NCBI GenBank assembly: GCA_963833605.1
Contig: CAWHYZ010000017.1
Coordinates: 62,001-126,000, forward strand
Direction of reading: 5' to 3'
DNA from: JAFAXD01 sp963833605
GTDB taxonomy: Bacteria; Pseudomonadota; Alphaproteobacteria; Rhizobiales; Xanthobacteraceae
Length of the DNA: 64,000 bases
A program made the translations under genes and the position numbers. Shown here one piece after another: positions 18,116 to 27,555 of the stretch (positions are counted from its first letter, which is position 1; every line of letters starts with the position of its first letter). The notes beneath the pieces were generated by a model. It worked only from the letters and a program-made list of their open reading frames with translations, did not search any database and was not told the DNA's origin.

Positions 18116-19552
18116 CTATCCGAGCAGCGTGGCAACGGAGCGGAACCAGCGCACCAGCGGATCCGGCAGCCAGATGCCCATCAGAAACACCAAACCTAGG
18201 TGCAGGAAGAGCGGGACGTAGGAGGCCTGCACTGGCCCGGTCGGGCCCTTGGGATCACCGAAGATGATGTCGTGCAGGCGCAGCAGCAGCGCGCCGAACG
18301 ACAGCAGGATGCCCAACATCAGCAAGACGGCAAGTATCGGCATGCGCGCGAAGGTCGAGGACAGCAACATGAACTCGCTGGTGAACACCGCGAACGGCGG
18401 CAGCCCCGCAATGGCGATCACGCCGAGCGCAAAACCGACGGCCAGCACCGGATGGGTTACCGACAGGCCGCCCATGTCGGCAATGCGCTGCGTCCCCTTC
18501 ACCTGGGCGATATGGCCGACCGCGAAGAAGATCGCCGATTTGGTGAGCGAGTGCGCCGTCATCTGCATGAGACCGGCGAAGTTTGCGAGCGGCCCGCCGA
18601 TACCGAAAGCGCAAACCGCAAGGCCCATGTGCTCGATCGACGAATAGGCGAACAGGCGTTTGATGTCGCGCCGCCGATAGAGCATGAACGCCGCAAACAG
18701 CAGGCTGACCACGCCGAGCGTTATCATGATGGCGCCAACGTCGAGGGTGGCCGGGTTGGCGGAAAGCACCATCTTGAAGCGCAGCAGCGCGTAGAGCGCG
18801 ACGTTGAGGAGCAGGCCCGAGAGCACCGCCGAGATCGGCGTCGGGCCTTCCGCATGGGCGTCCGGCAGCCAGGCATGAAACGGCGCGAGCCCGATCTTGG
18901 TGCCGTAGCCGACCAGCAGAAACACGAACGCAAGCGAGAGAAGTCGCGGGTCGACGCCCGGTGCCGCCTTTACCAGCAGGTCCCACGCCATCGCCGGCAG
19001 GCCCTCGCCGAGCCGATCCTGCGCCGCCAGATAGACCAGGATCGTGCCGAAGAACGCGAGCGCGATGCCGACGCTGCCAAGAATGAAATATTTCCAGGCC
19101 GCCTCGAGCGCCTCCGGGGTGCGGTAGATGCCGACCATCATCACGGTGGAGATCGTTGCCACCTCGACACCGACCCACATCAGGCCGATGTTGTTGGCGA
19201 GCAGCGCCACATTCATGGCGCCGAGCAGCGCCTGATACATGGCGTGATAGAAGCGCAGAAAAGCCGGCGTGAGCCGGCCGATCTCGATTTCGTGGGCGAT
19301 GTAGCTCGCGCTGAAGATGCTGGTGGTGAATCCGACGAGCGTCGTCAGGGTGATCAGGTAGATGTTGAAATCATCGACGATGATCAGGTCGCTGCGGGTT
19401 CGCGGCACGAACAGCAGGGCGACGCCGGCCGCAAAGGACAAGCCGGAGGCGATCACGTTGAGGGCAGCGCCCAGGCGATAGCTGCTCACCAACGCCAGGA
19501 TTGGGATCGCGATCGCCGGGATCAGTAACAGCGCGTCGACGGCGGGGGTCAC
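18116..19552 (-). CDS. hyfF: Hydrogenase-4 component F-like proton-pumping membrane subunit
   Basis: A 478-residue polytopic membrane protein of the NuoL/M/N-Mrp antiporter family. Conserved blocks include GLMWVGVEVATISTVMMVG, KIGLAPFHAWLPDAHAEGPTP (with the transport Lys) and RRRDIKRLFAYSSIEHMGL, all standard for HyfF. The GTG start overlaps the hyfE stop (GTGA). The stop is 4 bp before the large-subunit start. It would form part of the membrane arm and move protons or sodium coupled to the peripheral redox reaction. Confidence 0.9.
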   Translation of the reverse strand: MTPAVDALLLIPAIAIPILALVSSYRLGAALNVIASGLSFAAGVALLFVPRTRSDLIIVDDFNIYLITLTTLVGFTTSIFSASYIAHEIEIGRLTPAFLRFYHAMYQALLGAMNVALLANNIGLMWVGVEVATISTVMMVGIYRTPEALEAAWKYFILGSVGIALAFFGTILVYLAAQDRLGEGLPAMAWDLLVKAAPGVDPRLLSLAFVFLLVGYGTKIGLAPFHAWLPDAHAEGPTPISAVLSGLLLNVALYALLRFKMVLSANPATLDVGAIMITLGVVSLLFAAFMLYRRRDIKRLFAYSSIEHMGLAVCAFGIGGPLANFAGLMQMTAHSLTKSAIFFAVGHIAQVKGTQRIADMGGLSVTHPVLAVGFALGVIAIAGLPPFAVFTSEFMLLSSTFARMPILAVLLMLGILLSFGALLLRLHDIIFGDPKGPTGPVQASYVPLFLHLGLVFLMGIWLPDPLVRWFRSVATLLG

Positions 19553-20215
19553 ACGTGTTCCCTCCGCTCGCCGCGGAACCGGTCGATGGCGCCAACGTCA
19601 ACAGTGTCAAAGCGCTCACGAATGCGGAATATGAAGATGCCGAACACGACGAACGCGATCAGGATCGAGAACGCGACCGAAATCTCCACCACCAGCGGCA
19701 TGCCGCGCGACCCGGTCGCCGCCAGGATCAGGCCGTTCTCGATGCGACATGAAGCCGACGATCTGGGTCACCGCATTGCGTCGCGTAATCATCATCAGGA
19801 GGCCAAGCAGGATCACGGCCAGTGCAAAAGCCAGGTCTTCGCGGGTCAGGACGCTGCCTTCGCTCGGCTGCAGCAACAGGATCGAGAGCGCGATCAGCGC
19901 GAGGCCGGTCAGCATGGTGGGCCCGCCGCCGATCACGTTCTCGACTTCGCGATGGATATCGAGCCGACGCACAATGCGTTGCAGGGCAAACGGAATGATC
20001 AGGCCCTTGACCACAAGCGCGATCGCCGCGGTGACCAACAGGTGGGGCGCGCCCTGCAAATAGGCCTGCCAGGCAACCGAAAGCGCCAGCATAATGGCCT
20101 GCAGAGCAAACACGTTGATCACCGCGATGAGGCGGCTCTGATAGAGCAGCAGCAAGCTGAGCACCAGCATTCCGCCGGACAGCAGATGCGCAATATCGAA
20201 ACCGAGCGTGCCCAT
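19549..20215 (-). CDS. hyfE: Hydrogenase-4 component E-like membrane subunit, one frameshift
   Basis: About 221 residues when corrected. It begins MGTLGFDIAHLLSGGMLVLS at 20215 and contains several hydrophobic helices and the block VVKGLIIPFALQRIVRRL. After TRRNAVTQIVGFMS the frame shifts near 19746, and the other frame continues IENGLILAATGSRGMPLVVEI to a TGA at 19549. The ATG overlaps the stop of hyfC (ATGA). This is the NuoK-like subunit of the membrane arm. Confidence 0.8.
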
Positions 20216-21171
20216 CAGAAGCCCCGCGACACAAACAACAGAAATACGGCGAGCGCGGCAGCCGCAAATGCACTGCCGAGGAAGATCGGGTAGCGGAAGA
20301 CCCGCATCTTGGCGACGCTGGTCTCGCCGATCGGCAACAGCACGGCGAGCACCAGCATCTTGGCGAGGTAGGCGAGGATGCCGATCGCAAGCGCTCCGGG
20401 CGAGCGGTCGAAGGTCGCGATTCCGAACGGAAAAAACAGACATGCGATCAAGGAGAAATAGAGCACGAGCTTGACCGCCGACGCGGCTTCGATCATGGCG
20501 AGGTGGCGCCCGGAATATTCCAGCACCATCGCCTCGTGCACCATGGTCAACTCTAGATGGGTCGCCGGATTGTCGATCGGGATGCGCGCGTTCTCGGCGA
20601 TTGCGACGCAGATCAGTGCCAGCAGCCCGAGACCGAGCGAGACCCGCAGCCCCACGGGCGAATGGGTGAACAACTCGGCAATGGTGGAAAGCTGGGTGGT
20701 GCCCGCAACCAGCGCGATGGTGAACACGATCAGCAGCATTGCCGGTTCTGCCAGCGATGCGACCATCATTTCGCGCGACGACCCGATGCCGCCGAACGAA
20801 GTGCCGACGTCCATGCCGGCGAGCGCGAGCGCGAAGCGCGCAGTGCCCATCAGCGCGACGATGACGATCAGGTCCGCCGACCAGGAAAACAACAAATCGG
20901 TGCAATAGGTCGGCACCAGCGCGGCCGCCACCCAGGTGACGGCGAACACCACGTAGGGCGCGATCCGGTAGACCCACGAGGCGTTGTGCGCGAGCACCAT
21001 CTCCTTGTGCATCAGTTTCCAGATGTCGAAATAGGGTTGCAGGAGCGGCGGTCCGATACGCAGCAGCAGGCGCGCCTTGACCTTGCGCGACACGCCGATG
21101 AGCAGCGGCGCAATGGCGACCACGATCGCCATCTGCAGAGCCTGCCCGGCAAGTTCGAAAATCAGCGCCAT
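20215..21171 (-). CDS. hyfC: Hydrogenase-4 component C-like (NuoH-like) membrane subunit
   Basis: A 318-residue membrane protein of the NuoH/HycD/HyfC family, which joins the peripheral arm to the proton-pumping arm. Typical segments are APLLIGVSRKVKARLLLRIGP and QPYFDIWKLMHKEMV near the N-terminus and ARIPIDNPATHLELTMVHEAM in the middle. It overlaps the 3' end of the hyfB gene by 10 bp and hyfE by 1 bp. Multiple transmembrane helices are evident. Confidence 0.9.
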   Translation of the reverse strand: MALIFELAGQALQMAIVVAIAPLLIGVSRKVKARLLLRIGPPLLQPYFDIWKLMHKEMVLAHNASWVYRIAPYVVFAVTWVAAALVPTYCTDLLFSWSADLIVIVALMGTARFALALAGMDVGTSFGGIGSSREMMVASLAEPAMLLIVFTIALVAGTTQLSTIAELFTHSPVGLRVSLGLGLLALICVAIAENARIPIDNPATHLELTMVHEAMVLEYSGRHLAMIEAASAVKLVLYFSLIACLFFPFGIATFDRSPGALAIGILAYLAKMLVLAVLLPIGETSVAKMRVFRYPIFLGSAFAAAALAVFLLFVSRGF

Positions 21172-23171
21172 GCCGCAACCACCAGCAAAAGCAGAATCAG
21201 AGCGACGAAGACGAGCGTCAGATAGCTGCGGATGGTGAGGAACTGGAGGCGATTGAGAAACGTCGCGGTGCGCCCGACGCTGCGCGCAAGCGGACCATAA
21301 ATGCCGAACCAGGCCGGGTCGAACACCCGGACCTGGAAATGGCCCGCGCGCATGGCGCCGGGCGCCGGCATGTCAACGTATTCTTGCACGCGAAAAACCG
21401 AGGCCGCGAAGACGCGACGGATCGGCATTGCAAAGCTGGAACTGGTGTACTGTGCCGATGGTGCCGCGAGCGGAAAGCCGCAATCCCAGATCGCGCTGCG
21501 CCGCGTCGCGCGCGTGGCGAACCGATGGATGGCCATCGCGGTCAGAGTGGCAGAGCCGGCAAGGAACAGCAGGATCAGCAGGCCGTTGTACGAACTGCGG
21601 CTCGCCGCGATCGGAACGATCGACAGCCAGGGTAGAAACGCCTGCTGGGGCATGGTGTCGCCGACCAGCGCACGCGTCACCGGCGCGAGCGCATCGATGA
21701 CGAAGCCGGGAAAAATGCCGGCCAGCACGCAAAGGCCCACCAGCACGAACATGGCTGCGCGCTGCCAAGCATCGACCTCGGATGCCCCTTGCGCCGCGTC
21801 GGTGCGCGGGCGGCCCAGGAATGTCACGCCGAACGCCTTGACGAAGCATGCGGCGGCGAGTGCGGCGGACAGCGCCAGCAGTGCACCGACCGCAGGAATG
21901 ACGAGCTTGAGGCCCCACTGCGGCAGTTGCGGGCTCACCAGAATGGCCTGGAAGGTCAGCCACTCGGAGACGAAACCGTTGAGCGGCGGCAGCGCCGAAA
22001 TCGCCATGCAGCCAATCAGGAATGCAAACGCGGTGTGGGGCATGCGGTGGATCAGGCCGCCCAGATGCTCCATGTCGCGCTCGCCGGTTGCCACCAGCAC
22101 GGAACCGGCGCCGAAGAAGAGCAGACTCTTGAACACCGAGTGATTGAACACGTGGAACAGCGCGGCGGCGAGCGCGAGCGCTGCCGCCCAGCTGATGTTG
22201 TTGGCGCGAAACGCAAGTGCGAGGCCGAGCCCGATGAAGATGATGCCGATGTTCTCGACGGTGTGGTAGGCCAGCAATCGCTTGAGGTCGTGCTGCATCA
22301 GCGCGTAGAGCACGCCCAGCGCCGCCGTGATGCCGCCGATGCCCGCAACGATCAGGCCCGAGTATGGCGTGGGCTCGCCGATCAGGTCGAAGACGATGCG
22401 GATGAAGCCGTAGACGCCGACCTTGGTCATCACGCCGCTGAGCAATGCCGACACGTGGCTGGGAGCGGCCGGGTGCGCGAGTGGCAGCCAGACGTGAAGC
22501 GGAACGATGCCGGCCTTGGAGCCGGCGCCGATCAGAGTGAGGGTACCGGCGATCAGCGCGAGCGCGGGGCTCACGGGGGCGGCCCGCATCGCCGCGAAGG
22601 AATACTCGCCCCCGGCACCGGCCAGCACCCCGAAGGCCAGAAACAGGCAAAGCGTGCCGAAGCTCGCCATCACGAGGTAGATGTAGCCCGCCCGCACATT
22701 GGCGGCGATGCGATGGTGCGCCACCACCATCCCCCACGATACGAGCGACATGAATTCCCAGGACAACAGGAATGTGAATGCATCGTCGGCGAGGACGACG
22801 AGATTCATGGCGCCGAGGAACACCGGATAGAACGGGAGCACGCGCAGCGGCGACGTCTCGTGCGGTCCATAACCGAGCGCGTAAAGACTGGCGATTGCAC
22901 CGCCGAGATTGACCACGATCAGGAAGAACGCCGCCAGCGCATCGAGTCGGAAATGGGCGCCGATCCAGGGCAGACCAAGCGGCAGCGTCGCGCTCGATGG
23001 TTGACCGCCCGCGATCAGATGAATGAGAGCGAGCACGAGCGCGATGAGGGTGATGACGAGCGAGGTGCCGTAGACCAGCGGCGTTGCGGCGCGCGTGCGC
23101 CCGAACACAAGGCCCAGTATTCCAACGGCAAACAACGCCGCCACGCACCACAATCCAGCAAGCGCTGGCAT
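21162..23171 (-). CDS. hyfB: Hydrogenase-4 component B-like proton-conducting membrane subunit
   Basis: A 669-residue polytopic antiporter-like subunit and the first gene of the operon. Landmarks are FFLIVVNLGGAIASLYALGYG, FLLSWEFMSLVSWGMVV, GAGSKAGIVPLHVWLPLAHPAAP (transport Lys and His), DLKRLLAYHTVENIGI and FHVFNHSVFKSLLFFGAGSV. Length and order match HyfB/HycC. No HyfA, HyfD or HyfH (ferredoxin-type) gene is present, so the set is B-C-E-F-G-I. The 147 bp upstream to the L,D-transpeptidase gene, which lies on the same strand, should hold the promoter. Confidence 0.9.
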   Translation of the reverse strand: MPALAGLWCVAALFAVGILGLVFGRTRAATPLVYGTSLVITLIALVLALIHLIAGGQPSSATLPLGLPWIGAHFRLDALAAFFLIVVNLGGAIASLYALGYGPHETSPLRVLPFYPVFLGAMNLVVLADDAFTFLLSWEFMSLVSWGMVVAHHRIAANVRAGYIYLVMASFGTLCLFLAFGVLAGAGGEYSFAAMRAAPVSPALALIAGTLTLIGAGSKAGIVPLHVWLPLAHPAAPSHVSALLSGVMTKVGVYGFIRIVFDLIGEPTPYSGLIVAGIGGITAALGVLYALMQHDLKRLLAYHTVENIGIIFIGLGLALAFRANNISWAAALALAAALFHVFNHSVFKSLLFFGAGSVLVATGERDMEHLGGLIHRMPHTAFAFLIGCMAISALPPLNGFVSEWLTFQAILVSPQLPQWGLKLVIPAVGALLALSAALAAACFVKAFGVTFLGRPRTDAAQGASEVDAWQRAAMFVLVGLCVLAGIFPGFVIDALAPVTRALVGDTMPQQAFLPWLSIVPIAASRSSYNGLLILLFLAGSATLTAMAIHRFATRATRRSAIWDCGFPLAAPSAQYTSSSFAMPIRRVFAASVFRVQEYVDMPAPGAMRAGHFQVRVFDPAWFGIYGPLARSVGRTATFLNRLQFLTIRSYLTLVFVALILLLLVVAAWR

Positions 23172-23318
23172 CCGCTACCTCGCACTGCCGTCGCAATCCG
23201 AGCCGGACAAAGCGAGGGCTAAATCCAGGTCAACCCGGCGCTACGCCACGATAGCCGGACACCACTTCATCCGACCGGCGCGCGTGGTCTACCTTGATTC
23301 AGGTCAATAGCGGTACTG

Positions 23319-24767
23319 TTATCTTGTGAGGACGATGAAGTCTGTTTCCTTGCCGGTCTCCGGGCCGAGACCCTGATCGGAGATGACCAGCGAAGCGCCG
23401 GGCGTCAGCAGCTCGGAGATGCGCGCCAGCGTTTCCGGCGGAATGTCGATGCGGTCGAGGGCGTCGGCCGCACTCAGCGGAGGTGCTGCTTCGACGACTG
23501 TCGGCGGGGCATTCCGGTGGCCTTTGCCAGGGCGCTGGACGACCCGTACTACCCGTCGCTCGCTCGGCATCGACACCGCAAGCCAGCGCATGGCATTGCC
23601 ATCGTCCTTCAATTCCGCTGCCGTGAAGACGTGGGTTCCGAGCGGCTGGTCGGGCCGCGCGATCGTCACCGGCGCTTCGAAGATCGGCTGGAACCCCTTG
23701 CGTACGAACAGCTTGCGTTCCTTGCGGCTCACGAAGACCGATATCGGACCCGGGCGCAGCGGCTTGTCCTGCACGGCGGGACGCGGAGCGGCGGGGAACG
23801 GCGTCATGATGATCGGCATCGCCGTCTGTGTCTCGGCGCCAGTGCCTGCGGATGTCCGCTCTGTGGCGGGAGCCGTCGTGGCAGCGTTCTCCGACCCCTG
23901 AACGGATTTCGTTGAGGGGGCGGATGCGGGCGCCGCAACGTTGAAGTTGGGCAATGCGTCGCTCACGCGTTCAGCCGGCGTTACCGGCGACGGCAGGCTC
24001 TCAGCGAGCTTGGTATCCGTTGCGGTTGATCCATCGGGGCTCGCGTTTGCGACCGGAATCGGCTTCGCCGGCACGAACAGGTGCGGATGCGCAAACTCTG
24101 CCGGCGCCACCGGATTGTTCGCGACCAGGACCCGCACGCCCATCTTGGTGGTGTGATAAAGCCTGACCGCAAACGCCTCCGGCAGCCGGATGCAGCCGTG
24201 GGAGGCCGCATGCCCCGGCAGCACTCCCTGGTGCATGGCAACGCCAGACCAGGTGATGCGCTGCATCCAGGGCATCGGGGCGCCGCTATAGATGTTGGAT
24301 CGGTGAAAACGTTCCTTCTGAATGACGCTGAAAACACCCGTCGGGGTTGGATGCGAAGGCGTGCCGGTGGAGACCGGGCCCTCCATGATCGGCTGGTCCT
24401 TGTCGTAAACCGTGACGCGCTGGTTCGCGATCGAAATCGCGATCGTCAATGGACCGGCCGGCGGCGGTGGCGCGGGCTTGTGCGCTTCCGCGTTGACCTT
24501 GCTCTTTTGGCTCGATGTGCCCGAGCCCGACCGCGCATTGGAACGCCGGCGAAACTGATAACCGCCATCGAAGTAGGAGCGCGGATAAAGGGAGTGACTG
24601 GGCGCTCGCCGGGCGTAGCCGGCGTTACCGTAGAAACCGAAAAACTGGGCGGAGGCCGGCTCCGACACGCACATGGAGGCGGCAAACACCAGCGCCGCAC
24701 CGCTCACTGACAGCAAAAGTCTTGAAGATCGCCCGCACACAAGTGTGGTTCGCAGCGCCATGCACAC
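23319..24767 (-). CDS. L,D-transpeptidase (YkuD domain), with a second YkuD-like region
   Basis: A 482-residue exported protein. The signal peptide covers about residues 1-41 (ending ASAQ). A Ser/Arg/Pro-rich linker leads to the YkuD domain (about 106-220), which carries the catalytic motif HAASHGCIRLP (C192). The enzyme forms 3-3 peptidoglycan crosslinks or attaches proteins to the wall. From about residue 365 a second stretch (ISVFVSRKERKLFVRKG, then APVTIARPDQPLGTHVFTA) looks like the first half of another YkuD domain without its catalytic Cys. Start Met1 or Met3 are both possible. It stands alone, divergent from the cyclase gene. Confidence 0.85.
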   Translation of the reverse strand: MCMALRTTLVCGRSSRLLLSVSGAALVFAASMCVSEPASAQFFGFYGNAGYARRAPSHSLYPRSYFDGGYQFRRRSNARSGSGTSSQKSKVNAEAHKPAPPPPAGPLTIAISIANQRVTVYDKDQPIMEGPVSTGTPSHPTPTGVFSVIQKERFHRSNIYSGAPMPWMQRITWSGVAMHQGVLPGHAASHGCIRLPEAFAVRLYHTTKMGVRVLVANNPVAPAEFAHPHLFVPAKPIPVANASPDGSTATDTKLAESLPSPVTPAERVSDALPNFNVAAPASAPSTKSVQGSENAATTAPATERTSAGTGAETQTAMPIIMTPFPAAPRPAVQDKPLRPGPISVFVSRKERKLFVRKGFQPIFEAPVTIARPDQPLGTHVFTAAELKDDGNAMRWLAVSMPSERRVVRVVQRPGKGHRNAPPTVVEAAPPLSAADALDRIDIPPETLARISELLTPGASLVISDQGLGPETGKETDFIVLTR

Positions 24768-25003
24768 CCCCGGCCCAAAAAACGTGCTGGCGCGGCCCAG
24801 CTGAGCCGAGATCGAGGCGCCCGCACTATCTAGCCGGAAACACTAGATGATTCAGACCCATACCTCTATTGAACCTCGGTTTAGGTTGTTGGGCTCCAAG
24901 TATGGTGAGACCGCAAAGACACAGTGACCAAGTCGCAGCGGCGCCTGATCATTCGCTATACTCCGCCCGCACCTTTACCAACAAACAGCAGCAGGAAATC
25001 CCA

Positions 25004-25795
25004 ATGGCCAGGCGCATCATCGACCTTTCCGTCGCTCTTGAAACCGGGATCAAGTCGGATCCCCCGGTCATGCTGCCGCAGATTACCTACGTCGATCACA
25101 AAGCCGGGTTCGCCATGATGGGTTCGATGTTCCCGGGCCTGAAGATGGAGCAAATGGTCGGCGGCGAGGCGGGCGCGGTGGAAACGGTCGCGATCTCGAC
25201 CCACAATGGCACCCACCTCGATGCGCCTTATCATTTCTCCTCCACCATGGACCATGCCTTGCCGGGCGGACCGCGGCCGTCGGCGACCATCGATGAGATC
25301 AATCTTGAATGGTGCTTTCAGCCCGGCGTGAAGCTCGATTTCCGGCACTTCAAGAGCGGCTATCTGGTGCGTGCGGCCGACGTGGAGGCCGAGCTCAAAC
25401 GCATCGGCCACGAGCTCAAGCCGCTCGAAATCGTGCTGGTAAACACCGGCGCGGCCAAGCGTTACGGCCAGGACGACTATATTGATACCGGGTGCGGCAT
25501 GGGGCGCGAGGCAACGCTTTATTTGCTGCAGCGCGGCGTGCGCGTGACCGGCATCGATGCCTGGACCTGGGACGTGCCGTTCAGCTTCACGCGCCAGCGC
25601 TTCGCCGAAAACGGCGACGGATCGATCATCTGGGAAGGCCACAAAGCCGGGCGCGAGATCGGCTATTGCCACATGGAGAAACTGACCAACCTCGACCTGC
25701 TGCCGCCGGACGGGTTCTTGGTCGCGTGCTTTCCAACCAAGATCCGCAAAGCCTCGGCGGGCTGGACCCGCGCGGTGGCAATCCTGGACGCGTAG
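25004..25795 (+). CDS. Cyclase family protein (kynurenine formamidase-like metal hydrolase)
   Basis: A 263-residue cytosolic protein. The motif STHNGTHLDAPYHF is the HxGTHxDxPxHF metal site of the cyclase/kynurenine formamidase family. It also has IVLVNTGAAKRYGQ and GIDAWTWDVPF. I chose ATG 25004 because AGGA lies 9-12 bases upstream and the protein starts MARRIIDLSVALETG, as in the family. The upstream extension is not protein-like. The neighbours do not reveal the substrate. A ring-opening hydrolase of aromatic breakdown is also possible. Confidence 0.85.
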   Translation: MARRIIDLSVALETGIKSDPPVMLPQITYVDHKAGFAMMGSMFPGLKMEQMVGGEAGAVETVAISTHNGTHLDAPYHFSSTMDHALPGGPRPSATIDEINLEWCFQPGVKLDFRHFKSGYLVRAADVEAELKRIGHELKPLEIVLVNTGAAKRYGQDDYIDTGCGMGREATLYLLQRGVRVTGIDAWTWDVPFSFTRQRFAENGDGSIIWEGHKAGREIGYCHMEKLTNLDLLPPDGFLVACFPTKIRKASAGWTRAVAILDA

Positions 25796-25835
25796 CTCGG
25801 GATTACTCGGGCCACCGGCACGTCACCGACATCAA

Positions 25836-25918
25836 CCCGGATAGACCGAAGCGAAATCCGGGGACGCAAACATTCGGGGAATGCCCACCCGCATTCCGCT
25901 CCGCTCCATGCGGGCTAC
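25836..25918. repeat. Dispersed repeat, GTAGCCCGG family
   Basis: It reads CCCGGATAGACCGAAGCGAAATCCG at the left, in slightly degenerate form, and GCATTCCGCTCCGCTCCATG plus CGGGCTAC at the right. The right half is nearly identical to the copy at 8378-8458. Confidence 0.7.
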
Positions 25919-26001
25919 TTCGGCATGGTCACCTCCGAAGACCAGTTCCGCCTTTCGGGATCATGCCGCCAATGGACTAACTGATCCATCTATTTGCTGG
26001 T

Positions 26002-26071
26002 GTAGCCCGGATGGAGCGCGTCAGCGCGTAATCCGGGACCACCGCATTCCGCTTCGCTCCAATGGGGGCTA
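26002..26071. repeat. Dispersed repeat, GTAGCCCGG family, shorter copy
   Basis: It starts GTAGCCCGGATGGAGCG and ends with CGCATTCCGCTTCGCTCC and GGGGGCTA. The right end has diverged from the other copies. Confidence 0.65.
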
Positions 26072-26080
26072 AACCCGAAA

Positions 26081-26115
26081 CGATCCCGAAAACCGGGGTC
26101 CACTTTTCGGGATCG
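26081..26115. repeat. Palindromic repeat with 12-bp arms CGATCCCGAAAA
   Basis: Perfect arms CGATCCCGAAAA (26081-26092) and TTTTCGGGATCG (26104-26115) flank CCGGGGTCCAC. It belongs to the GAAAA...TTTTC family seen at 799-850. Its border, GCGCCCTA, provides the sulfatase stop codon at 26120-26122. Confidence 0.75.
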
Positions 26116-26119
26116 CGCC

Positions 26120-27550
26120 CTAATCTCGCTTGCCTTCTGGCTCGACGCCGAAATGGTCCGCCAACTCCCGTCCACTAAAGCCGGCAGTATATGACTGCGC
26201 ATCAAAGGGCAGCATGGTTGCATTCCAGGCCGCGTAATCGGCCACCAGACGATCGTAGATATCCTTGTGGCGCGCTTTCAGGTTGGCTCGTTCGAGCTGA
26301 TCATCAACGACATTGAACAGGAAGGTGTTGCTGCGAATCTTCAGATACTTCCAGTCGCCGTCGCGCAGCGCCTGCTGATCATTGTTCTTGTAGCGCCAGT
26401 AGAGCTTACGCGTGACCGGCGCGGCATTCTCCGTGACCACCGGCAGCAGGTTCATGCCATCGAGCGGATAATTCGGATCGGGTGCCGTTCCGGCGGCCGC
26501 CAGGAAGGTCGGCATCCAGTCCATGGTGATCATGACCTGGTCATTGGTCGTCCCCGGACGCACACGACCTGGCCAGCGTACAATGGCCGGAATGCGCAGC
26601 CCGCCTTCGAGCAGTTCGGTCTTGCGGCCGGTGAACGGCCAGGTGTCGGCGAAACGCTCGCCGCCGTTGTCGCTGGTGAACACGACGATGGTGTTGCCGG
26701 CAAGCCCGTTCACGTCCAGTGCTTCCAGGACGCGCCCGATCTGCAGATCCATCTGCATGACCATGCGCGCATAGGTTCTTTGCGAACCGCCATCGTAATG
26801 AAACAGCGATTTGATCCGCTGCGCCTCCGCCTCGTCCCCGGGTGCCTCCCACGGCCAGTGCGGGGCATTGAAATGCAGGCTGATGAGGAATGGTTGCCCG
26901 GACTTGGCGTAGTCGTTCACAATCGCGACGGCGCGATCACCCAGGAGGTCGGTCAGATAACCGTTCTGCTGAATCTTGACGTCGCCATCCCAAAGGTCAT
27001 CGGTATTGGTCGATGCCGGGCCGAACTTGTGAGTATAGTAATCGAGCGCCCCGCCGCGAAACCCATAAAAATGATCGTATCCGCTTTGCAAGGGGCCGAA
27101 ATCCGGCAGGCGCCCGAGGTGCCACTTGCCGATGAGCGTCGATCCATAACCGGCTTTCCTGAGCAATGACGGCAAGGTCGGATGCTCCGGTGGCAGGCCG
27201 ATCCTGCGCGTGCTGGCGCTGGCGATGGGCTCTTCGAGACCGACCGGAAGCCGGTATTGATAGCGTCCGGTGATGAGCGCCGTCCGGGTCGCCGAGCAGA
27301 CCGCCGAATTGGCGTAGGCCTGCAGGAAGCGGGTGCCGCCCGCCGCAATGCGGTCGATATTGGGGGTCGAGTAGTCACGCCGTCCGTAGCAGGAGACGTC
27401 CGCATAGCCGAGATCATCGGCCATGAAGAACACAATGTTGGGCGGCGGATCGGCGGCCTCGCTGCGATAGCCGCCTGCGGCCAGTGCCACGGAGCCAGCC
27501 GCGCCGGCGAGCAGGACATCGCGGCGCGACGGAGAGCCTTTGACAGACAT
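26120..27550 (-). CDS. Sulfatase, exported by a Tat-type signal
   Basis: A 476-residue arylsulfatase-type enzyme. The start at 27550 has GAGGAT just upstream. The N-terminus SPSRRDVLLAGAAGSVALAAGG is a twin-arginine signal. The sulfatase domain opens PPNIVFFMADDLGYADVSCYG with metal-binding Asp residues. The formylglycine site reads CSATR within NSAVCSATRTALITGRY, with Ala where CxPxR is usual. A GKWHLGR block follows. Substrate class is unknown; sulfate or phosphonate esters are possible. The gene follows the monooxygenase gene by 5 bp and probably shares its operon. Confidence 0.87.
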   Translation of the reverse strand: MSVKGSPSRRDVLLAGAAGSVALAAGGYRSEAADPPPNIVFFMADDLGYADVSCYGRRDYSTPNIDRIAAGGTRFLQAYANSAVCSATRTALITGRYQYRLPVGLEEPIASASTRRIGLPPEHPTLPSLLRKAGYGSTLIGKWHLGRLPDFGPLQSGYDHFYGFRGGALDYYTHKFGPASTNTDDLWDGDVKIQQNGYLTDLLGDRAVAIVNDYAKSGQPFLISLHFNAPHWPWEAPGDEAEAQRIKSLFHYDGGSQRTYARMVMQMDLQIGRVLEALDVNGLAGNTIVVFTSDNGGERFADTWPFTGRKTELLEGGLRIPAIVRWPGRVRPGTTNDQVMITMDWMPTFLAAAGTAPDPNYPLDGMNLLPVVTENAAPVTRKLYWRYKNNDQQALRDGDWKYLKIRSNTFLFNVVDDQLERANLKARHKDIYDRLVADYAAWNATMLPFDAQSYTAGFSGRELADHFGVEPEGKRD

Positions 27551-27555
27551 GATCC

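Larger units (their letters stand above)
25796..26119. other. Intergenic region holding three dispersed repeats
   Basis: No gene is seen. It contains two GTAGCCCGG-family elements (25836-25918 and 26002-26071) and one GATCCCGAAAA palindrome (26081-26115). They lie between the convergent cyclase and sulfatase genes. Confidence 0.65.

Noticed and set aside
18200..19528. Long plus-strand frame across hyfF, and a similar one at 38871-40856 across the TRAP permease and tetR genes
   Set aside because: Both lie opposite clear membrane-protein or regulator genes. Their translations are dominated by Arg, His, Gln and Asp and have no motifs.
16060..23171. Reading the six-gene membrane complex as a working hydrogenase or formate hydrogenlyase
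   Set aside because: The large subunit lacks the Cys ligands for NiFe, and no formate dehydrogenase or maturation genes are present.
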